Positions 7,417 through 15,973 of a DNA stretch of 64,000 nt are shown piece by piece. Position 1 is the first letter of the stretch. Every line of letters starts with the position of its first letter. The notes beneath the pieces are model-generated. The model did no database searches. It was not told the origin of the DNA and saw only the letters and a program-made list of their open reading frames with translations. The stretch is from Pseudomonas antarctica (GTDB lineage: Bacteria > Pseudomonadota > Gammaproteobacteria > Pseudomonadales > Pseudomonadaceae). Location of the stretch: NCBI RefSeq assembly GCF_001647715.1, contig NZ_CP015600.1:5332001-5396000 (forward strand), in the 5' to 3' direction. Position numbers and translations under genes: made by a program.

Positions 7417-7887
7417 ATGAAAAAGCCCCTCCTCTACCGCTCAGTCAATACCCGAACCCACGGTGTGCGCCACGGTAGCGGTTTCGCTTATCGCTATGAA
7501 CGGCATACCAAAAGTGCACAGCGTTCACTGTCCACCCGCGGTTCAATGCACAGCCGTCAACGACACGGTTTTGACTACACGCCGCTATTCCGATTTCTCC
7601 TGTCCAACGTTGGTCGGCCATGGGACAAGGTGTTCAGCGAAGCCAATGCTCGCCTGGATCGCCCGGAGCCCGTGTTCTGGATGGTTGCTCTGCATGAAAA
7701 TGACAAAGACGACTATGTGCTATTGGGTGATTTCAGCTATTACAGCGGTTTGTGGGTCGACGCGGCAGGCCTGCTGCAAAAGGTTAACCCCCAATTGACG
7801 CCCGAACAGATGAAGCCCAGTTGTGACTGCTGCACCCACACGTTCAACGGTGTGGTATTCCCGCAGGCGCTTGCGCGCAAGCCGTGA
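7417..7887 (+). CDS. Bacteriocin-linked protein of unknown function with a C-x-C-C-x-H motif
   Basis: A 156-aa basic protein starting MKKPLLYRSVNTRTHGVRHG. Three conserved-looking parts are visible. An Arg/His-rich N-terminus includes SMHSRQRHGFDYTPLFRFLL. The motif VGRPWDKVFSEANARL sits near residues 65-80. A C-terminal CDCCTHTFNGV could bind a metal. The gene starts 4 nt after the immunity stop with no ribosome site of its own, so coupling is likely. I do not recognise a function. Its basic character and link to an rRNase toxin make a ribosome- or RNA-directed role conceivable, which is inference only. Its end overlaps the convergent kinase gene by 44 bp. Confidence 0.75.
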   Translation: MKKPLLYRSVNTRTHGVRHGSGFAYRYERHTKSAQRSLSTRGSMHSRQRHGFDYTPLFRFLLSNVGRPWDKVFSEANARLDRPEPVFWMVALHENDKDDYVLLGDFSYYSGLWVDAAGLLQKVNPQLTPEQMKPSCDCCTHTFNGVVFPQALARKP

Positions 7888-9226
7888 AGCTCAGCCGCGC
7901 GCGCAAGCCGCCCTGCGCCAGATTGTGCAACGTCAACGCACTGCCGATCTTGCCCACGATCATCTCCACAATCGCCAACCCCAACCCCGCACCATTGGCG
8001 TTATCCCGGCTATAAAACCGCTCAAACAAACGCTCCATTTCCGCTTCATCAATCCCCGGGCCCTGGTCTTCCACGCTCAAGCAGTTAACGCCAATCACCA
8101 CTTTCACTTCGCTGCCCGCCGGGGAAAAATTCAGTGCATTGGTCACCAGGTTCTGTAGCGCAATCGCCAGGGCCACCGGCTCGGTTTGCACCCAACATTC
8201 TTCTTCGCCTTCGAGCACCAACTCCACACCTTTCTCCATGGCCAGCGGCGTCAACTCGGCCAGTTCTTCGCGCACCAGTTCCGTCAATTGCACACGCTTG
8301 CGCACGGGGTTGCTCAGTTGCGGCTCGATACGCGCCATGGTCAGTAATTGGCTGCCAATGCGTGTGGCACGGTCCACGCCGTTGACCAGGAAGTCCAAGG
8401 CTTCGCGCCGTTGCGCTTCGGTCGCAGCGCTTTGGGCGTTTTGTGCATGGATGCGCAGGATCGCCAATGGCGTGCGCAGTTCGTGGGCGGCGTCGGCGAT
8501 GAAACGGCGTTCGCGCTCCAACAGGTCATCCATTTGCACCAGCAACCGATTAAGCGCGGTTTGCATGGGCTCCAGATCAGTCGGCAACGGCTTGAGGTTC
8601 AGCGGTTGCAAGGTGTCGGTATTGCGCCCCCGAATCGACCTCACCATGGTGCGCAACGGTGTGAGCCCCCAGCCGATGGTCAGCCAGATCAATACGGTCA
8701 GCAGCGGCACGCCGATCAAGGTGGGCCAAAGGGTATGGCGCACAATGCGCTCGATCAGGTCCTGGCGAATGTCGTCGCGCTCGCCCACCCAGATCAGCAG
8801 TCCCTGTTGCGGGTCGGCGAGGAGGTAGGCGCACCAGTCATTATCGTTGTCCATGATGTCGTGGGCGCCGAGGGTGGCCGGCGGTGCAGTCAGCACGGGG
8901 GCTTCGGCGGAACGTACGAGCAATTGCCCGTCACTGCGCCACACCTGGAAGGTCAGGCGAGTTTCGTACGGGTGGGACACGCCCTCCTCCCCCACTCGGC
9001 TCATGGCCTGGTCGAACGCCTGATATAAGCGGTCCCAGTCGGCTTCGCCGGGGTCGCGTTGGCGCAGCACACCTTGCAGCAGGCGCGCACTTTGGGCGAG
9101 TTGGGCGTCGTAGACTTCTTCGATTTCGTGGTGGCTGTCGCGCAGCACGAGCCAGCTGATCAGGGCATCACCGAGCAAAATAAACACCAGCACCGGAATG
9201 AGGATGCGCGCGCGAACCGAGGTCAT
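7844..9226 (-). CDS. Two-component sensor histidine kinase (QseC/TctE-like)
   Basis: A 460-aa inner-membrane kinase. Transmembrane segments lie at about residues 7-28 and 166-188, flanking a roughly 135-residue periplasmic sensor. A HAMP-like linker is followed by HisKA with the H-box ERERRFIADAAHELRTPLAI (phospho-acceptor His248). The HATPase domain has N-box NLVTNALNFSP, G1 VEDQGPGID, the F-box segment LFERFYS and G2 GAGLGLAIVEMI. Its start overlaps the stop of the response regulator by 4 nt (ATGA), so the pair is one operon. The signal is unknown; the neighbouring PepSY and cytochrome b561 genes suggest metal or redox. Confidence 0.95.
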   Translation of the reverse strand: MTSVRARILIPVLVFILLGDALISWLVLRDSHHEIEEVYDAQLAQSARLLQGVLRQRDPGEADWDRLYQAFDQAMSRVGEEGVSHPYETRLTFQVWRSDGQLLVRSAEAPVLTAPPATLGAHDIMDNDNDWCAYLLADPQQGLLIWVGERDDIRQDLIERIVRHTLWPTLIGVPLLTVLIWLTIGWGLTPLRTMVRSIRGRNTDTLQPLNLKPLPTDLEPMQTALNRLLVQMDDLLERERRFIADAAHELRTPLAILRIHAQNAQSAATEAQRREALDFLVNGVDRATRIGSQLLTMARIEPQLSNPVRKRVQLTELVREELAELTPLAMEKGVELVLEGEEECWVQTEPVALAIALQNLVTNALNFSPAGSEVKVVIGVNCLSVEDQGPGIDEAEMERLFERFYSRDNANGAGLGLAIVEMIVGKIGSALTLHNLAQGGLRARLSFTACAQAPAGIPHR

Positions 9227-9885
9227 GGTTTAAGCGCCAGCACATAGCCAACACCGCGCACGGTGCGGATCAGGTCGGTGGAGAGTTTTTTACGCAGGTT
9301 GTGGATAAGTACTTCGAGGGTGTTGCTCTCGACCCGGTCCTGCCAGCCATACAACGCCCGGGCGAGGCGCTCGCGGGTCACCACTTTGCCGGGGCGCACC
9401 ATCAGTTGGTGCAGCAGCTGGTATTCCATCGGCGTGACGATGATCTCTTCATCCTGGTAACGCACTTGCTGGGTGGCCGGGTCGAGGCTGACGCCGGCAT
9501 GTTCCAGCATCGGTTGCGCGCGGCCCTGGCTGCGGCGCAACAGGGCGCGCACGCGGGCTTTGAGTTCTTCGACGTCGAAGGGTTTGATCAGGTAGTCGTC
9601 GGCGCCCGCGTCCAGCCCGGCGATGCGTTCGGCGGTACCGTCGCGGGCGGTGAGGATCAGCACCGGCAGGTCATGCTGCCCGGCGCGCAGTTGCTGCAAC
9701 AGGTCGAGGCCATCCAGGCGTGGCAGGCCGAGGTCGAGCAGCAGCAAATCGAAGCTTTCAGTGCGCAGCGCGTGCAAGGCGCTGAGGCCATCTTGCAGCC
9801 AATCCAGCGTGTAGCCTTCGGCGCCCAATGCCACGCGAATGCCCTGGCCGAGGGCACGATCATCTTCGACAAGGAGTAGGCGCAT
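9223..9885 (-). CDS. OmpR-family response regulator (QseB/TctD-like)
   Basis: A 220-aa protein. The receiver domain has the acidic pocket EDD (residues 7-9), phospho-acceptor Asp51 in LLLLDLGLPRLDG, the conserved Thr in LILTARD and Lys in LIKPFD. A winged-helix DNA-binding domain follows (about 125-218), with VVTRERLARALYGWQDRVES and HNLRKKL. It is the first gene of the regulator-kinase operon, divergent from the PepSY gene at 10032 across 146 bp. This is the usual layout in which the regulator controls the divergent PepSY/b561 genes. Confidence 0.95.
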   Translation of the reverse strand: MRLLLVEDDRALGQGIRVALGAEGYTLDWLQDGLSALHALRTESFDLLLLDLGLPRLDGLDLLQQLRAGQHDLPVLILTARDGTAERIAGLDAGADDYLIKPFDVEELKARVRALLRRSQGRAQPMLEHAGVSLDPATQQVRYQDEEIIVTPMEYQLLHQLMVRPGKVVTRERLARALYGWQDRVESNTLEVLIHNLRKKLSTDLIRTVRGVGYVLALKP

Positions 9886-10031
9886 AACGAAATCTCTGTA
9901 GGAAACGGCGGAATGATGCCGGTTCTACGGTGGGTCATTCCGGGAAAGATGTTACGGCGCGTTGCCAACTAAGGTTGCACTAAGGTTGGTTTTGCACTGT
10001 GAAATCTCCCACATCTGCTGAGAGCTTTTTC

Positions 10032-10298
10032 ATGCGCAAAATTCTCCTGCTGTCTCTGCTTATCGCCAGCCCAATGGCCCTCGCCGGCCCGCAGTGCACC
10101 ACCGCCGAGCGTTCGCAATGGCAAGACGAAAAGGCCTTTCAGGACAAGCTCAAGGCCGACGGTTACACCATCAGCAAGTTCAAGGTCACTGACGGCAACT
10201 GCTACGAGATCTACGGCTTCGACAAGGACAAACGCAAGGTCGAGATCTACCACGACCCGGTCACCGGCAAGGCCGTGAAGACTGAGATCAAGGGCTGA
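10032..10298 (+). CDS. PepSY-domain periplasmic protein
   Basis: An 88-aa protein with a clear Sec signal peptide (MRKILLLSLLIASPMALAGP; cleavage after ALA around residue 18). The mature PepSY-like domain includes KLKADGYTISKFKVTDGNCYEI and DKRKVEIYHDPVTGKAV. I chose ATG 10032 because it begins the signal peptide. It overlaps the cytochrome b561 start by one base (TGATG). Small PepSY proteins beside QseBC-like systems are common in Pseudomonas and probably modulate the sensor or the b-type cytochrome. Confidence 0.9.
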   Translation: MRKILLLSLLIASPMALAGPQCTTAERSQWQDEKAFQDKLKADGYTISKFKVTDGNCYEIYGFDKDKRKVEIYHDPVTGKAVKTEIKG

Positions 10299-10843
10299 TG
10301 CCAGGCGAATCCCTGCGCCTGTGGGACCCGCTGGTGAGGCTGTTTCATCTGTCTATCGCCGGGGTCTTTATCGCCAATTACTTCTTTAACGAAGCGGGCG
10401 ATGACTGGCATGTTTGGCTGGGCTACTACGCCATGGCCTGGCTGCTGGTGCGGTTGGTGTGGGGGTTTGTAGGGCCGCGCAGTGCGCGCTGGTCGGATTT
10501 CTGGCCATCGCCTGCGCGCCTAGGTAACCACGTGCGTAGGGTTTACACCGGGCGAGCACTGCATCGCCTCGGCCATTCGCCCATCGGCGCGCTGGTGATG
10601 CTGTTGATGATGTCGGCGCTGCTGACCCTCGGTATCAGCGGCTTCCTGATGCAGGAAGTCGACGCGCTATGGGGCGCCGATTGGCCTCTGCAAGTCCACG
10701 AGAACGCCGCCAATGTGCTGCTGGCCCTGGTCGGTGTGCATGTACTGGCCGCCGTGTATGAAAGTCTCCAGGTGAAGGACAACCTGCCGTTATCCATGCT
10801 CACCGGTCGCAGGAAGCGCCTGCCGGATGATCGTGCGCAGTAA
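10298..10843 (+). CDS. Cytochrome b561-type di-heme membrane protein
   Basis: A 181-aa protein with four hydrophobic helices. It opens LWDPLVRLFHLSIAGVFI, whose His is a likely heme ligand, and has HVWLGYYAMAWLLVRLVWGFVG, RLGHSPIGALVMLLMM, and ENAANVLLALVGVHVLAAVY with further His residues. This is the layout of the prokaryotic cytochrome b561 family, which moves electrons across the inner membrane. Its start is coupled to the PepSY gene, and the two probably form a redox unit controlled by the divergent two-component system. Confidence 0.9.
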   Translation: MPGESLRLWDPLVRLFHLSIAGVFIANYFFNEAGDDWHVWLGYYAMAWLLVRLVWGFVGPRSARWSDFWPSPARLGNHVRRVYTGRALHRLGHSPIGALVMLLMMSALLTLGISGFLMQEVDALWGADWPLQVHENAANVLLALVGVHVLAAVYESLQVKDNLPLSMLTGRRKRLPDDRAQ

Positions 10844-10866
10844 TCCTTTTCTCTGACAGGTTCTCT

Positions 10867-12135
10867 ATGCGCTCCGCCCTACTGATCTGCAGCCTGCTAG
10901 GGGTATTTATTGCCGCCTGGCTCAGCCATCCGCCGCACGTGCTCGCACCGTTTGCGCAAGCGAGCCCGAACACCGCCAAGGTCGCGACGGCGCCGCACTA
11001 CACCAGCCGCTTCGTGTCCTCGCAACTCACCGACTTTGTGCACTCCTCGTCCGTCACCGCGCTGCCCGGCGGCGACTTGATGGCCGTGTGGTTTGCCGGT
11101 TCGCGCGAAGGCGCCGCCGATGTGCAGGTGCGCACCGCACGGTTTGATGCGCGCAGCGGCGAATGGGGCGCCGAGCATGTGCTAGCGACGCGGGAAAGCA
11201 CGCGGGACGGCACTCAGCGTTACATCCGTAAACTGGGCAACCCGGTGATTGCGCTGGGGCCGGATAAACGCCTGTGGATGTTTTACGTGTCGGTGTCGGT
11301 CGGCGGCTGGGCCACCAGTGCGATCAACGTGATGGTCTCCGAGGACCTTGGCGCGAACTGGTCGGCACCTCGGCAATTGGTGACCTCGCCGTTCTTCAAC
11401 ATCAGCACGCTGGTACGCGCCGCGCCGGTGTTTCACGCCGACGGCTCGATCGGCCTGCCGGTGTATCACGAGTTCATGGGCAAGTTCGCCGAATACCTCT
11501 ACTTGAGCGCGGACGGTGCGGTGATCGACAAATTCCGCATCAGCCGTGGCAAGCATTCCCTGCAACCGACCATCGTGCCGCAGGACGGCCAGCGCGCCGT
11601 GGCGATGTTGCGTTACGCCGGCGAAACCCATCACCGCGTGCTCGCCAGCCGCACCGAGGACGCCGGGCAAACCTGGAGCGAGCCGTACCCGCTGGAACCG
11701 GCCAACCCCAATTCATCGCTGGCGGCGGTGGGCACCGAAGACGACGGTTTGCTGGTCGCCCTCAACGACCTGCAGGACGGCCGCTTCAAGCTCAGCCTTT
11801 ATGGCACCGACGCCAAGCTGAGCCAATGGCGCACGGTGGTGGAGCTGGACCAATCCCCCGACCCGCTGGGCCAACCGTTTTCCCCCGAGGCCTATAAAGC
11901 GATCATCGGCGAAGGCTTTCGCGCGTCCAGCGGCGCCAAACGCCTGCCGCTGGAACAACGTTTCCTGAGCAATCTGGATTATCGCGTGTGCAAACCCCGT
12001 GGCTGCGACTTCGAATACGAGTACCCGTATTTCAGCCGCAGCCCGGACGGCATGTATCACTTGGTGTACTCGTGGAATAACACCTTTATCAAACATGTCA
12101 GCTTCAACGAAGCCTGGCTGGCGGAGCGTCTGTGA
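10867..12135 (+). CDS. Exported BNR/sialidase-fold protein
   Basis: A 422-aa protein with an N-terminal hydrophobic signal or anchor (residues about 2-20). The rest is a six-bladed propeller of the sialidase_2 type. Two Asp-box-like motifs are visible: VSEDLGANWSAP near residue 155 and TEDAGQTWSEP near 265. GTQRYIRKLGNPVI and FFNISTLVRAAPVF are typical of putative bacterial neuraminidases. True sialidase activity is not established by sequence. The next gene starts inside its stop (TGATG), and an LTA-synthase-like gene follows, suggesting action on an envelope glycan or polymer. Confidence 0.82.
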   Translation: MRSALLICSLLGVFIAAWLSHPPHVLAPFAQASPNTAKVATAPHYTSRFVSSQLTDFVHSSSVTALPGGDLMAVWFAGSREGAADVQVRTARFDARSGEWGAEHVLATRESTRDGTQRYIRKLGNPVIALGPDKRLWMFYVSVSVGGWATSAINVMVSEDLGANWSAPRQLVTSPFFNISTLVRAAPVFHADGSIGLPVYHEFMGKFAEYLYLSADGAVIDKFRISRGKHSLQPTIVPQDGQRAVAMLRYAGETHHRVLASRTEDAGQTWSEPYPLEPANPNSSLAAVGTEDDGLLVALNDLQDGRFKLSLYGTDAKLSQWRTVVELDQSPDPLGQPFSPEAYKAIIGEGFRASSGAKRLPLEQRFLSNLDYRVCKPRGCDFEYEYPYFSRSPDGMYHLVYSWNNTFIKHVSFNEAWLAERL

Positions 12136-12746
12136 TGGTTTCTGTGTGGCAAGCCCATTTGAGTTTTGTGTTGCTGGGGTTTGTGGCGCTGTGTGCCCTG
12201 CGCTTTACCGCGCCGTGGCGGCCGTGGTTGCTGCCCGTGCTGGTGGTGGTGAGCTTTATCCCGGTGAATGAACTGCCCTTGGCGGCGTACGTACGCAGCT
12301 TTACCGATGACCTGGCGATCAGCACGTTGGTGTTGTTGGCGTGGGTGGGGCTGTGCCGGTTGGGCGTGGTACAGCCGCTGGGCCGTCAGCACCTGGTGCA
12401 ATTGCTGGTGCTGTTTGGCGTGCTGAGCCTGCTGTTGTACCCGGCAACGATGGGCCTGACGTATTTCGACCCTTACCGCTGGGGCTTTAACCCTCGGCCG
12501 ATGATTGTGCTGGTGGGGGCGGCGGCGCTGTTGATGCTGTGGCTGCGCAATGCATTGGCGGTGTGGATGTTGGCGATCGGCACCCTGGCGTTCGCGTTGC
12601 GGCTGAAGGCTTCGGAGAACTATTGGGATTACCTGGTTGATCCACTGTTGGCGGGCTACTGCGTAGTCGCAGGATTAATGCAATGCAAACTGTGGGAGCG
12701 GGCTTGCTCGCGAATGCGGCGTGTCAGGCAACAACTCTGGCACTGA
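12135..12746 (+). CDS. Multi-pass membrane protein whose C-terminus is encoded by a REPIN
   Basis: A 203-aa protein with five or six hydrophobic helices and no recognised domain. The ATG at 12135 overlaps the sialidase-like gene stop. The natural protein appears to end near YCVVAGLMQCKL. The last 18 or so residues (WERACSRMRRVRQQLWH) are read from the left arm and spacer of a REPIN starting at 12691. A REPIN insertion has therefore replaced or extended the original end. It is probably a partner of the flanking sialidase-like protein and phosphoglycerol transferase. Confidence 0.75.
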   Translation: MVSVWQAHLSFVLLGFVALCALRFTAPWRPWLLPVLVVVSFIPVNELPLAAYVRSFTDDLAISTLVLLAWVGLCRLGVVQPLGRQHLVQLLVLFGVLSLLLYPATMGLTYFDPYRWGFNPRPMIVLVGAAALLMLWLRNALAVWMLAIGTLAFALRLKASENYWDYLVDPLLAGYCVVAGLMQCKLWERACSRMRRVRQQLWH

Positions 12747-12781
12747 TACACCGCTTTCGGGAGCAAGCCCCCTCCCACATT
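12691..12781. repeat. REPIN, 91 bp, identical to the copy at 37722-37812
   Basis: Two inverted REP arms (TGTGGGAGCGGGCTTGCTCG and CGGGAGCAAGCCCCCTCCCA) flank a roughly 45-nt spacer. Every base matches the REPIN at 37722-37812. It lies partly inside the preceding open frame. Confidence 0.93.
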
Positions 12782-12815
12782 TGATCGGCGTCGTTTTGAA
12801 CATTGGGAAGGGTCA

Positions 12816-14840
12816 ATGATGGGTGCGTTGCAATCACGCCGCCTGCGCTACGGCGTGGGCGCGATCGGGTTGGTGTTTGTGTTGCTGGCCGCGTTGCGGT
12901 TGGTGTTTTTAATCAGCTTTTCCGGCCTTGAGTTAAACACCCCGGCGCTGCTGGAAACCCTGGGCATCGGCCTGCGGTTCGACCTGCGTCTGGCGGTGTT
13001 GATCCTGTTGCCGCTGGCGCTGCTGGCCTGGTTCCCGCGCTGGAACCTCACGACCTCGTCCGCGCTGCGCTGGCTGGCGCGCGGCTATCTGGTGGTGGCG
13101 CTGGCCGGGGTCGGCCTGGTGTACATCATCGACTTCGGCCACTACGCCTACCTCGGTGTGCGTATCAACGCGACCGTATTGCGCTACCTGCAAGACGCAC
13201 AGATTTCGCAACAGATGGTGTGGGAAACCTACCCGGTGCTGTGGATAACCGCCTGCTGGCTGGCGGCAGTCGCCATGTGGGTGTGGGCGTTGGTGTGCCT
13301 GGAGCGATTGACCCTGGACCGCGAACCCAACACCATCGGCAAATGGGCGGTGGCGTCTGTGGCCGTGGTCGGCGTTGTCGCCGTGCTGCTGGCGCTGCTC
13401 GGCCGCGTAGCCAACCTCAACCTGGAAAACCCGGTGCCGCTGCGCTGGAGCGATGCGTTCTTTTCCGGCAATAGCCAGGTCGCCGCCGTGGGCCTGAACC
13501 CGGTGCTGTTTTTATACGACACACTCAAGGTCGGCCAAGCGCAATTCGATGAAGCCAAAGTGCGCGAGCACTACCCGCAGGTGGCCGCGTATTTGGGCGT
13601 TGATCAGCCCGATCCCAAGCAATTGAATTTCACCCGTGAGCAAGGCGTGCAGCCCTATCGCCTGCAAGGCGAGCGCCCGCCCAATGTGATCTTCGTGATG
13701 CTCGAATCCCTCGGCACCAGCGCCGTCGGCGCCTACGGCAACCCGCTGAACCCCACGCCGAACCTGGATAAACTGGCGACGCAAAGCTGGTTCTTCAAAC
13801 ACTTCTACGTGCCCGTCACCGGCACCGCCAAAACCGTCTGGGCGAGCATCACCGGCGTGCCGGATGTCACGCGCCAGGAGACCGCCACGCGCAACCCGCT
13901 GATCACGCGGCAACACACGCTGATCAACGCGTTCGAGGGCTACCAGAAGTTCTACATGATCGGCGGCAACGCCGGTTGGGCGAATATCAATGCGTTGATC
14001 CGCCAGAGCATCGACGGCGTGCGGCTGTTTGACGAAAGCCACTGGCGCTCGCCACGGGTGGACGTGTGGGGCATCTCCGACCTGGACCTGTTCAAGGAAG
14101 GCGACTCACTGCTGCGCGCGGTGCCAAAAGACCAGCCTTTCTTCGCCTACGTGCAAACCTCCGGCAACCATCGCCCGTTTACCATCCCCAAGCAAAACGA
14201 TGGCTTCCAACTCAATAACGTGACGCTGGAGCAAGCCCAGGCTGCCGGTTCACGCAGCGTCGAGCAATATAACGCGGTGCGCCTGCTGGATTACAACATC
14301 GGCCGCCTGATGGAAATCGCCAAGGCCGGCGGCTGGTACGACAACAGCATTTTTGTGTTTTTCGGCGACCACAACACCCGCATCAGCCAGATCCCGCACA
14401 TGGCGCCCGCCTTCGAGCAATTGGGCCTGGAAAGCAACAATGTGCCGCTGCTGATCCACGCCCCGGGCCTGCCACCGCGGGTGATTGAAGAAGCCGTGGG
14501 CCTGGCGGATTTGCTGCCGACAGTCGCCGGCATGGCGGGCATACCGTTTCGCAACGGCGCGATGGGCCGCGACATCCAGCAACCAGCGCCGGAAGGCGAA
14601 CGCGTGGTGCCGCTGGTGCTGCATGAGGGCACATTCCCGATTATCGGTGGCGTGACCAAGGACTTCCTGCTGCAGATGCAACATGACGGCAGCTCGCCGA
14701 CCCTGCATGACCTGGCCTCGCAAACGCCGAGGGAGGATGTGGCCGAACAGCACCCTGAAGAGTTTCAACGCTTACAGGGGCTGACGCGCGGGCTGCATGA
14801 GAGTGCGCGGTTGATGTTGTTCAGGAACGTGCGCGAATGA
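12816..14840 (+). CDS. LTA synthase-family phosphoglycerol transferase (membrane sulfatase fold)
   Basis: A 674-aa protein with five N-terminal transmembrane helices (about residues 10-200) and a periplasmic sulfatase-type catalytic domain (about 285-620). Landmarks are NVIFVMLESLGTSAVGAYG (metal-binding Glu), the nucleophile-containing GTAKTVWASITGVPD (Thr), SGNHRPF and FVFFGDHNTRIS (Asp-His metal ligands). This is the architecture of LtaS/OpgB/EptA-like enzymes that transfer phosphoglycerol or phosphoethanolamine to envelope glycans. It ends one base before the convergent cytochrome c gene. The exact acceptor is unknown. Confidence 0.9.
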   Translation: MMGALQSRRLRYGVGAIGLVFVLLAALRLVFLISFSGLELNTPALLETLGIGLRFDLRLAVLILLPLALLAWFPRWNLTTSSALRWLARGYLVVALAGVGLVYIIDFGHYAYLGVRINATVLRYLQDAQISQQMVWETYPVLWITACWLAAVAMWVWALVCLERLTLDREPNTIGKWAVASVAVVGVVAVLLALLGRVANLNLENPVPLRWSDAFFSGNSQVAAVGLNPVLFLYDTLKVGQAQFDEAKVREHYPQVAAYLGVDQPDPKQLNFTREQGVQPYRLQGERPPNVIFVMLESLGTSAVGAYGNPLNPTPNLDKLATQSWFFKHFYVPVTGTAKTVWASITGVPDVTRQETATRNPLITRQHTLINAFEGYQKFYMIGGNAGWANINALIRQSIDGVRLFDESHWRSPRVDVWGISDLDLFKEGDSLLRAVPKDQPFFAYVQTSGNHRPFTIPKQNDGFQLNNVTLEQAQAAGSRSVEQYNAVRLLDYNIGRLMEIAKAGGWYDNSIFVFFGDHNTRISQIPHMAPAFEQLGLESNNVPLLIHAPGLPPRVIEEAVGLADLLPTVAGMAGIPFRNGAMGRDIQQPAPEGERVVPLVLHEGTFPIIGGVTKDFLLQMQHDGSSPTLHDLASQTPREDVAEQHPEEFQRLQGLTRGLHESARLMLFRNVRE

Positions 14841-15215
14841 TTACTTGGGCTGGAAGGTTTCCAGGTACGCCAGGATGTTTTCAATTTTTTCCGGGTCGCT
14901 GATTCCCCAGAAGATCATGCGCGTGCCGCTGACCACCTTCTTCGGCGCCTCGATATAGGCGGCGAGTTTGTCGCGGGTCCAGACCACGCCGGAATTTTTC
15001 ATCGCGTCGGAGTACTGATAGTCAGTGGTGGTGCCGGCGGGGCGGCCGATGATGCCGTTAAGCTCAGGCCCAAAACCGCCGCGTGCACCTTCGCCGATGC
15101 TGTGGCAGCCGCCGCAGGTCTTGGCGAAGAGCTTGCCGCCCGCCTCGGCGTCACCCGCCGCAAAGGCCGGGCCGGTGTTGAGGATCAGGGCGAGGGTCAA
15201 CAAGGCGTACTTCAT
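14841..15215 (-). CDS. Class I monoheme cytochrome c, periplasmic
   Basis: A 124-aa protein with a Sec signal (MKYALLTLALILNTGPAFAA, cleaved around residue 19). The heme-attachment motif is CGGCH (residues about 34-38). GGFGPELNGIIGRPAGT and an axial Met in SGTRMIFWGI are the expected cytochrome c2/c550 landmarks. It is a soluble periplasmic electron carrier. It is convergent with, and directly abuts, the phosphoglycerol transferase gene. Confidence 0.93.
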   Translation of the reverse strand: MKYALLTLALILNTGPAFAAGDAEAGGKLFAKTCGGCHSIGEGARGGFGPELNGIIGRPAGTTTDYQYSDAMKNSGVVWTRDKLAAYIEAPKKVVSGTRMIFWGISDPEKIENILAYLETFQPK

Positions 15216-15397
15216 TTATGGCTCCACAGCGGGCAACGGTGAGTCGATTATGCCTGTATCAACCTTACTGTGCCGCTGCGGCCCACCACCGCGCAACCGC
15301 TCTAAAACGACCACCCATCGCCCCGCACATATCCAATCGAACCTATTCACGCCCGCCCCACTCCACCTTACTGAACCCTGATGGTGGAGTAAGGATC

Positions 15398-15778
15398 ATG
15401 GCCCAGCCATCGATTTTAGTGCTGGAAGACGACGAGATTATTCGTTCGTTAATGGTCGACGTACTGGAGGATTTCGGGGCTCATGTCACCTCGTTTCCTT
15501 CGGCGGATGAAGGAATGATTTACCTGGAACGCGGCGACGACCCGGTAGACCTGATTGTCAGCGATATCCAAATGCCCGGCCTGCTCAACGGGTATGACCT
15601 GAGCAAGGTGGTGGCGCATCGTTGGCCATCAGTGCCGGTGGTGCTGACCTCCGGCAATACCAGACTGGCGGCGCAACTGGGCGGTTCCGTACGTTTTTTG
15701 CCCAAGCCGTGGAGTGCCGAACATTTGGTTGAGTGCGTGCAAAACGCACTGACCCAACAGGGTTCATCCCTGCATTGA
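15398..15778 (+). CDS. Stand-alone receiver-domain response regulator
   Basis: A 126-aa CheY-like protein with no output domain. It has the acidic pair at residues 11-12 (LVLEDDEI), phospho-acceptor Asp56 in LIVSDIQMPG, conserved Thr in VVLTSGN and Lys103 in FLPKPW. The start ATG 15398 has a GGAG-TAAGG ribosome site; the longer upstream open frame is not protein-like. It lies about 195 bp before bphO-bphP on the same strand. Because the phytochrome kinase has no receiver of its own, this protein is a candidate partner (inference). Confidence 0.9.
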   Translation: MAQPSILVLEDDEIIRSLMVDVLEDFGAHVTSFPSADEGMIYLERGDDPVDLIVSDIQMPGLLNGYDLSKVVAHRWPSVPVVLTSGNTRLAAQLGGSVRFLPKPWSAEHLVECVQNALTQQGSSLH

Positions 15779-15973
15779 TAGCACCGCAATATCACCCAAA
15801 CCGAACTTGATGCGCCGCCCTGTGGTCATTAATCACGCAAGGAGCGACTTTTCTGATCTGCCGGTCAGCCTTTTCGCCTACTGCGTGTAGTTGACGACAA
15901 TGCGTTGTGTAGAATCGTCGCCATGTTACTCGCGTCATTCATGGCCGAAAGGCCCACAGTTCGAGCTCATTGA

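Noticed and set aside
15218..15397. 60-codon N-terminal extension of the lone receiver protein
   Set aside because: Basic, Pro/Thr-rich and unlike any receiver; ATG 15398 has a strong ribosome site and starts the domain correctly.
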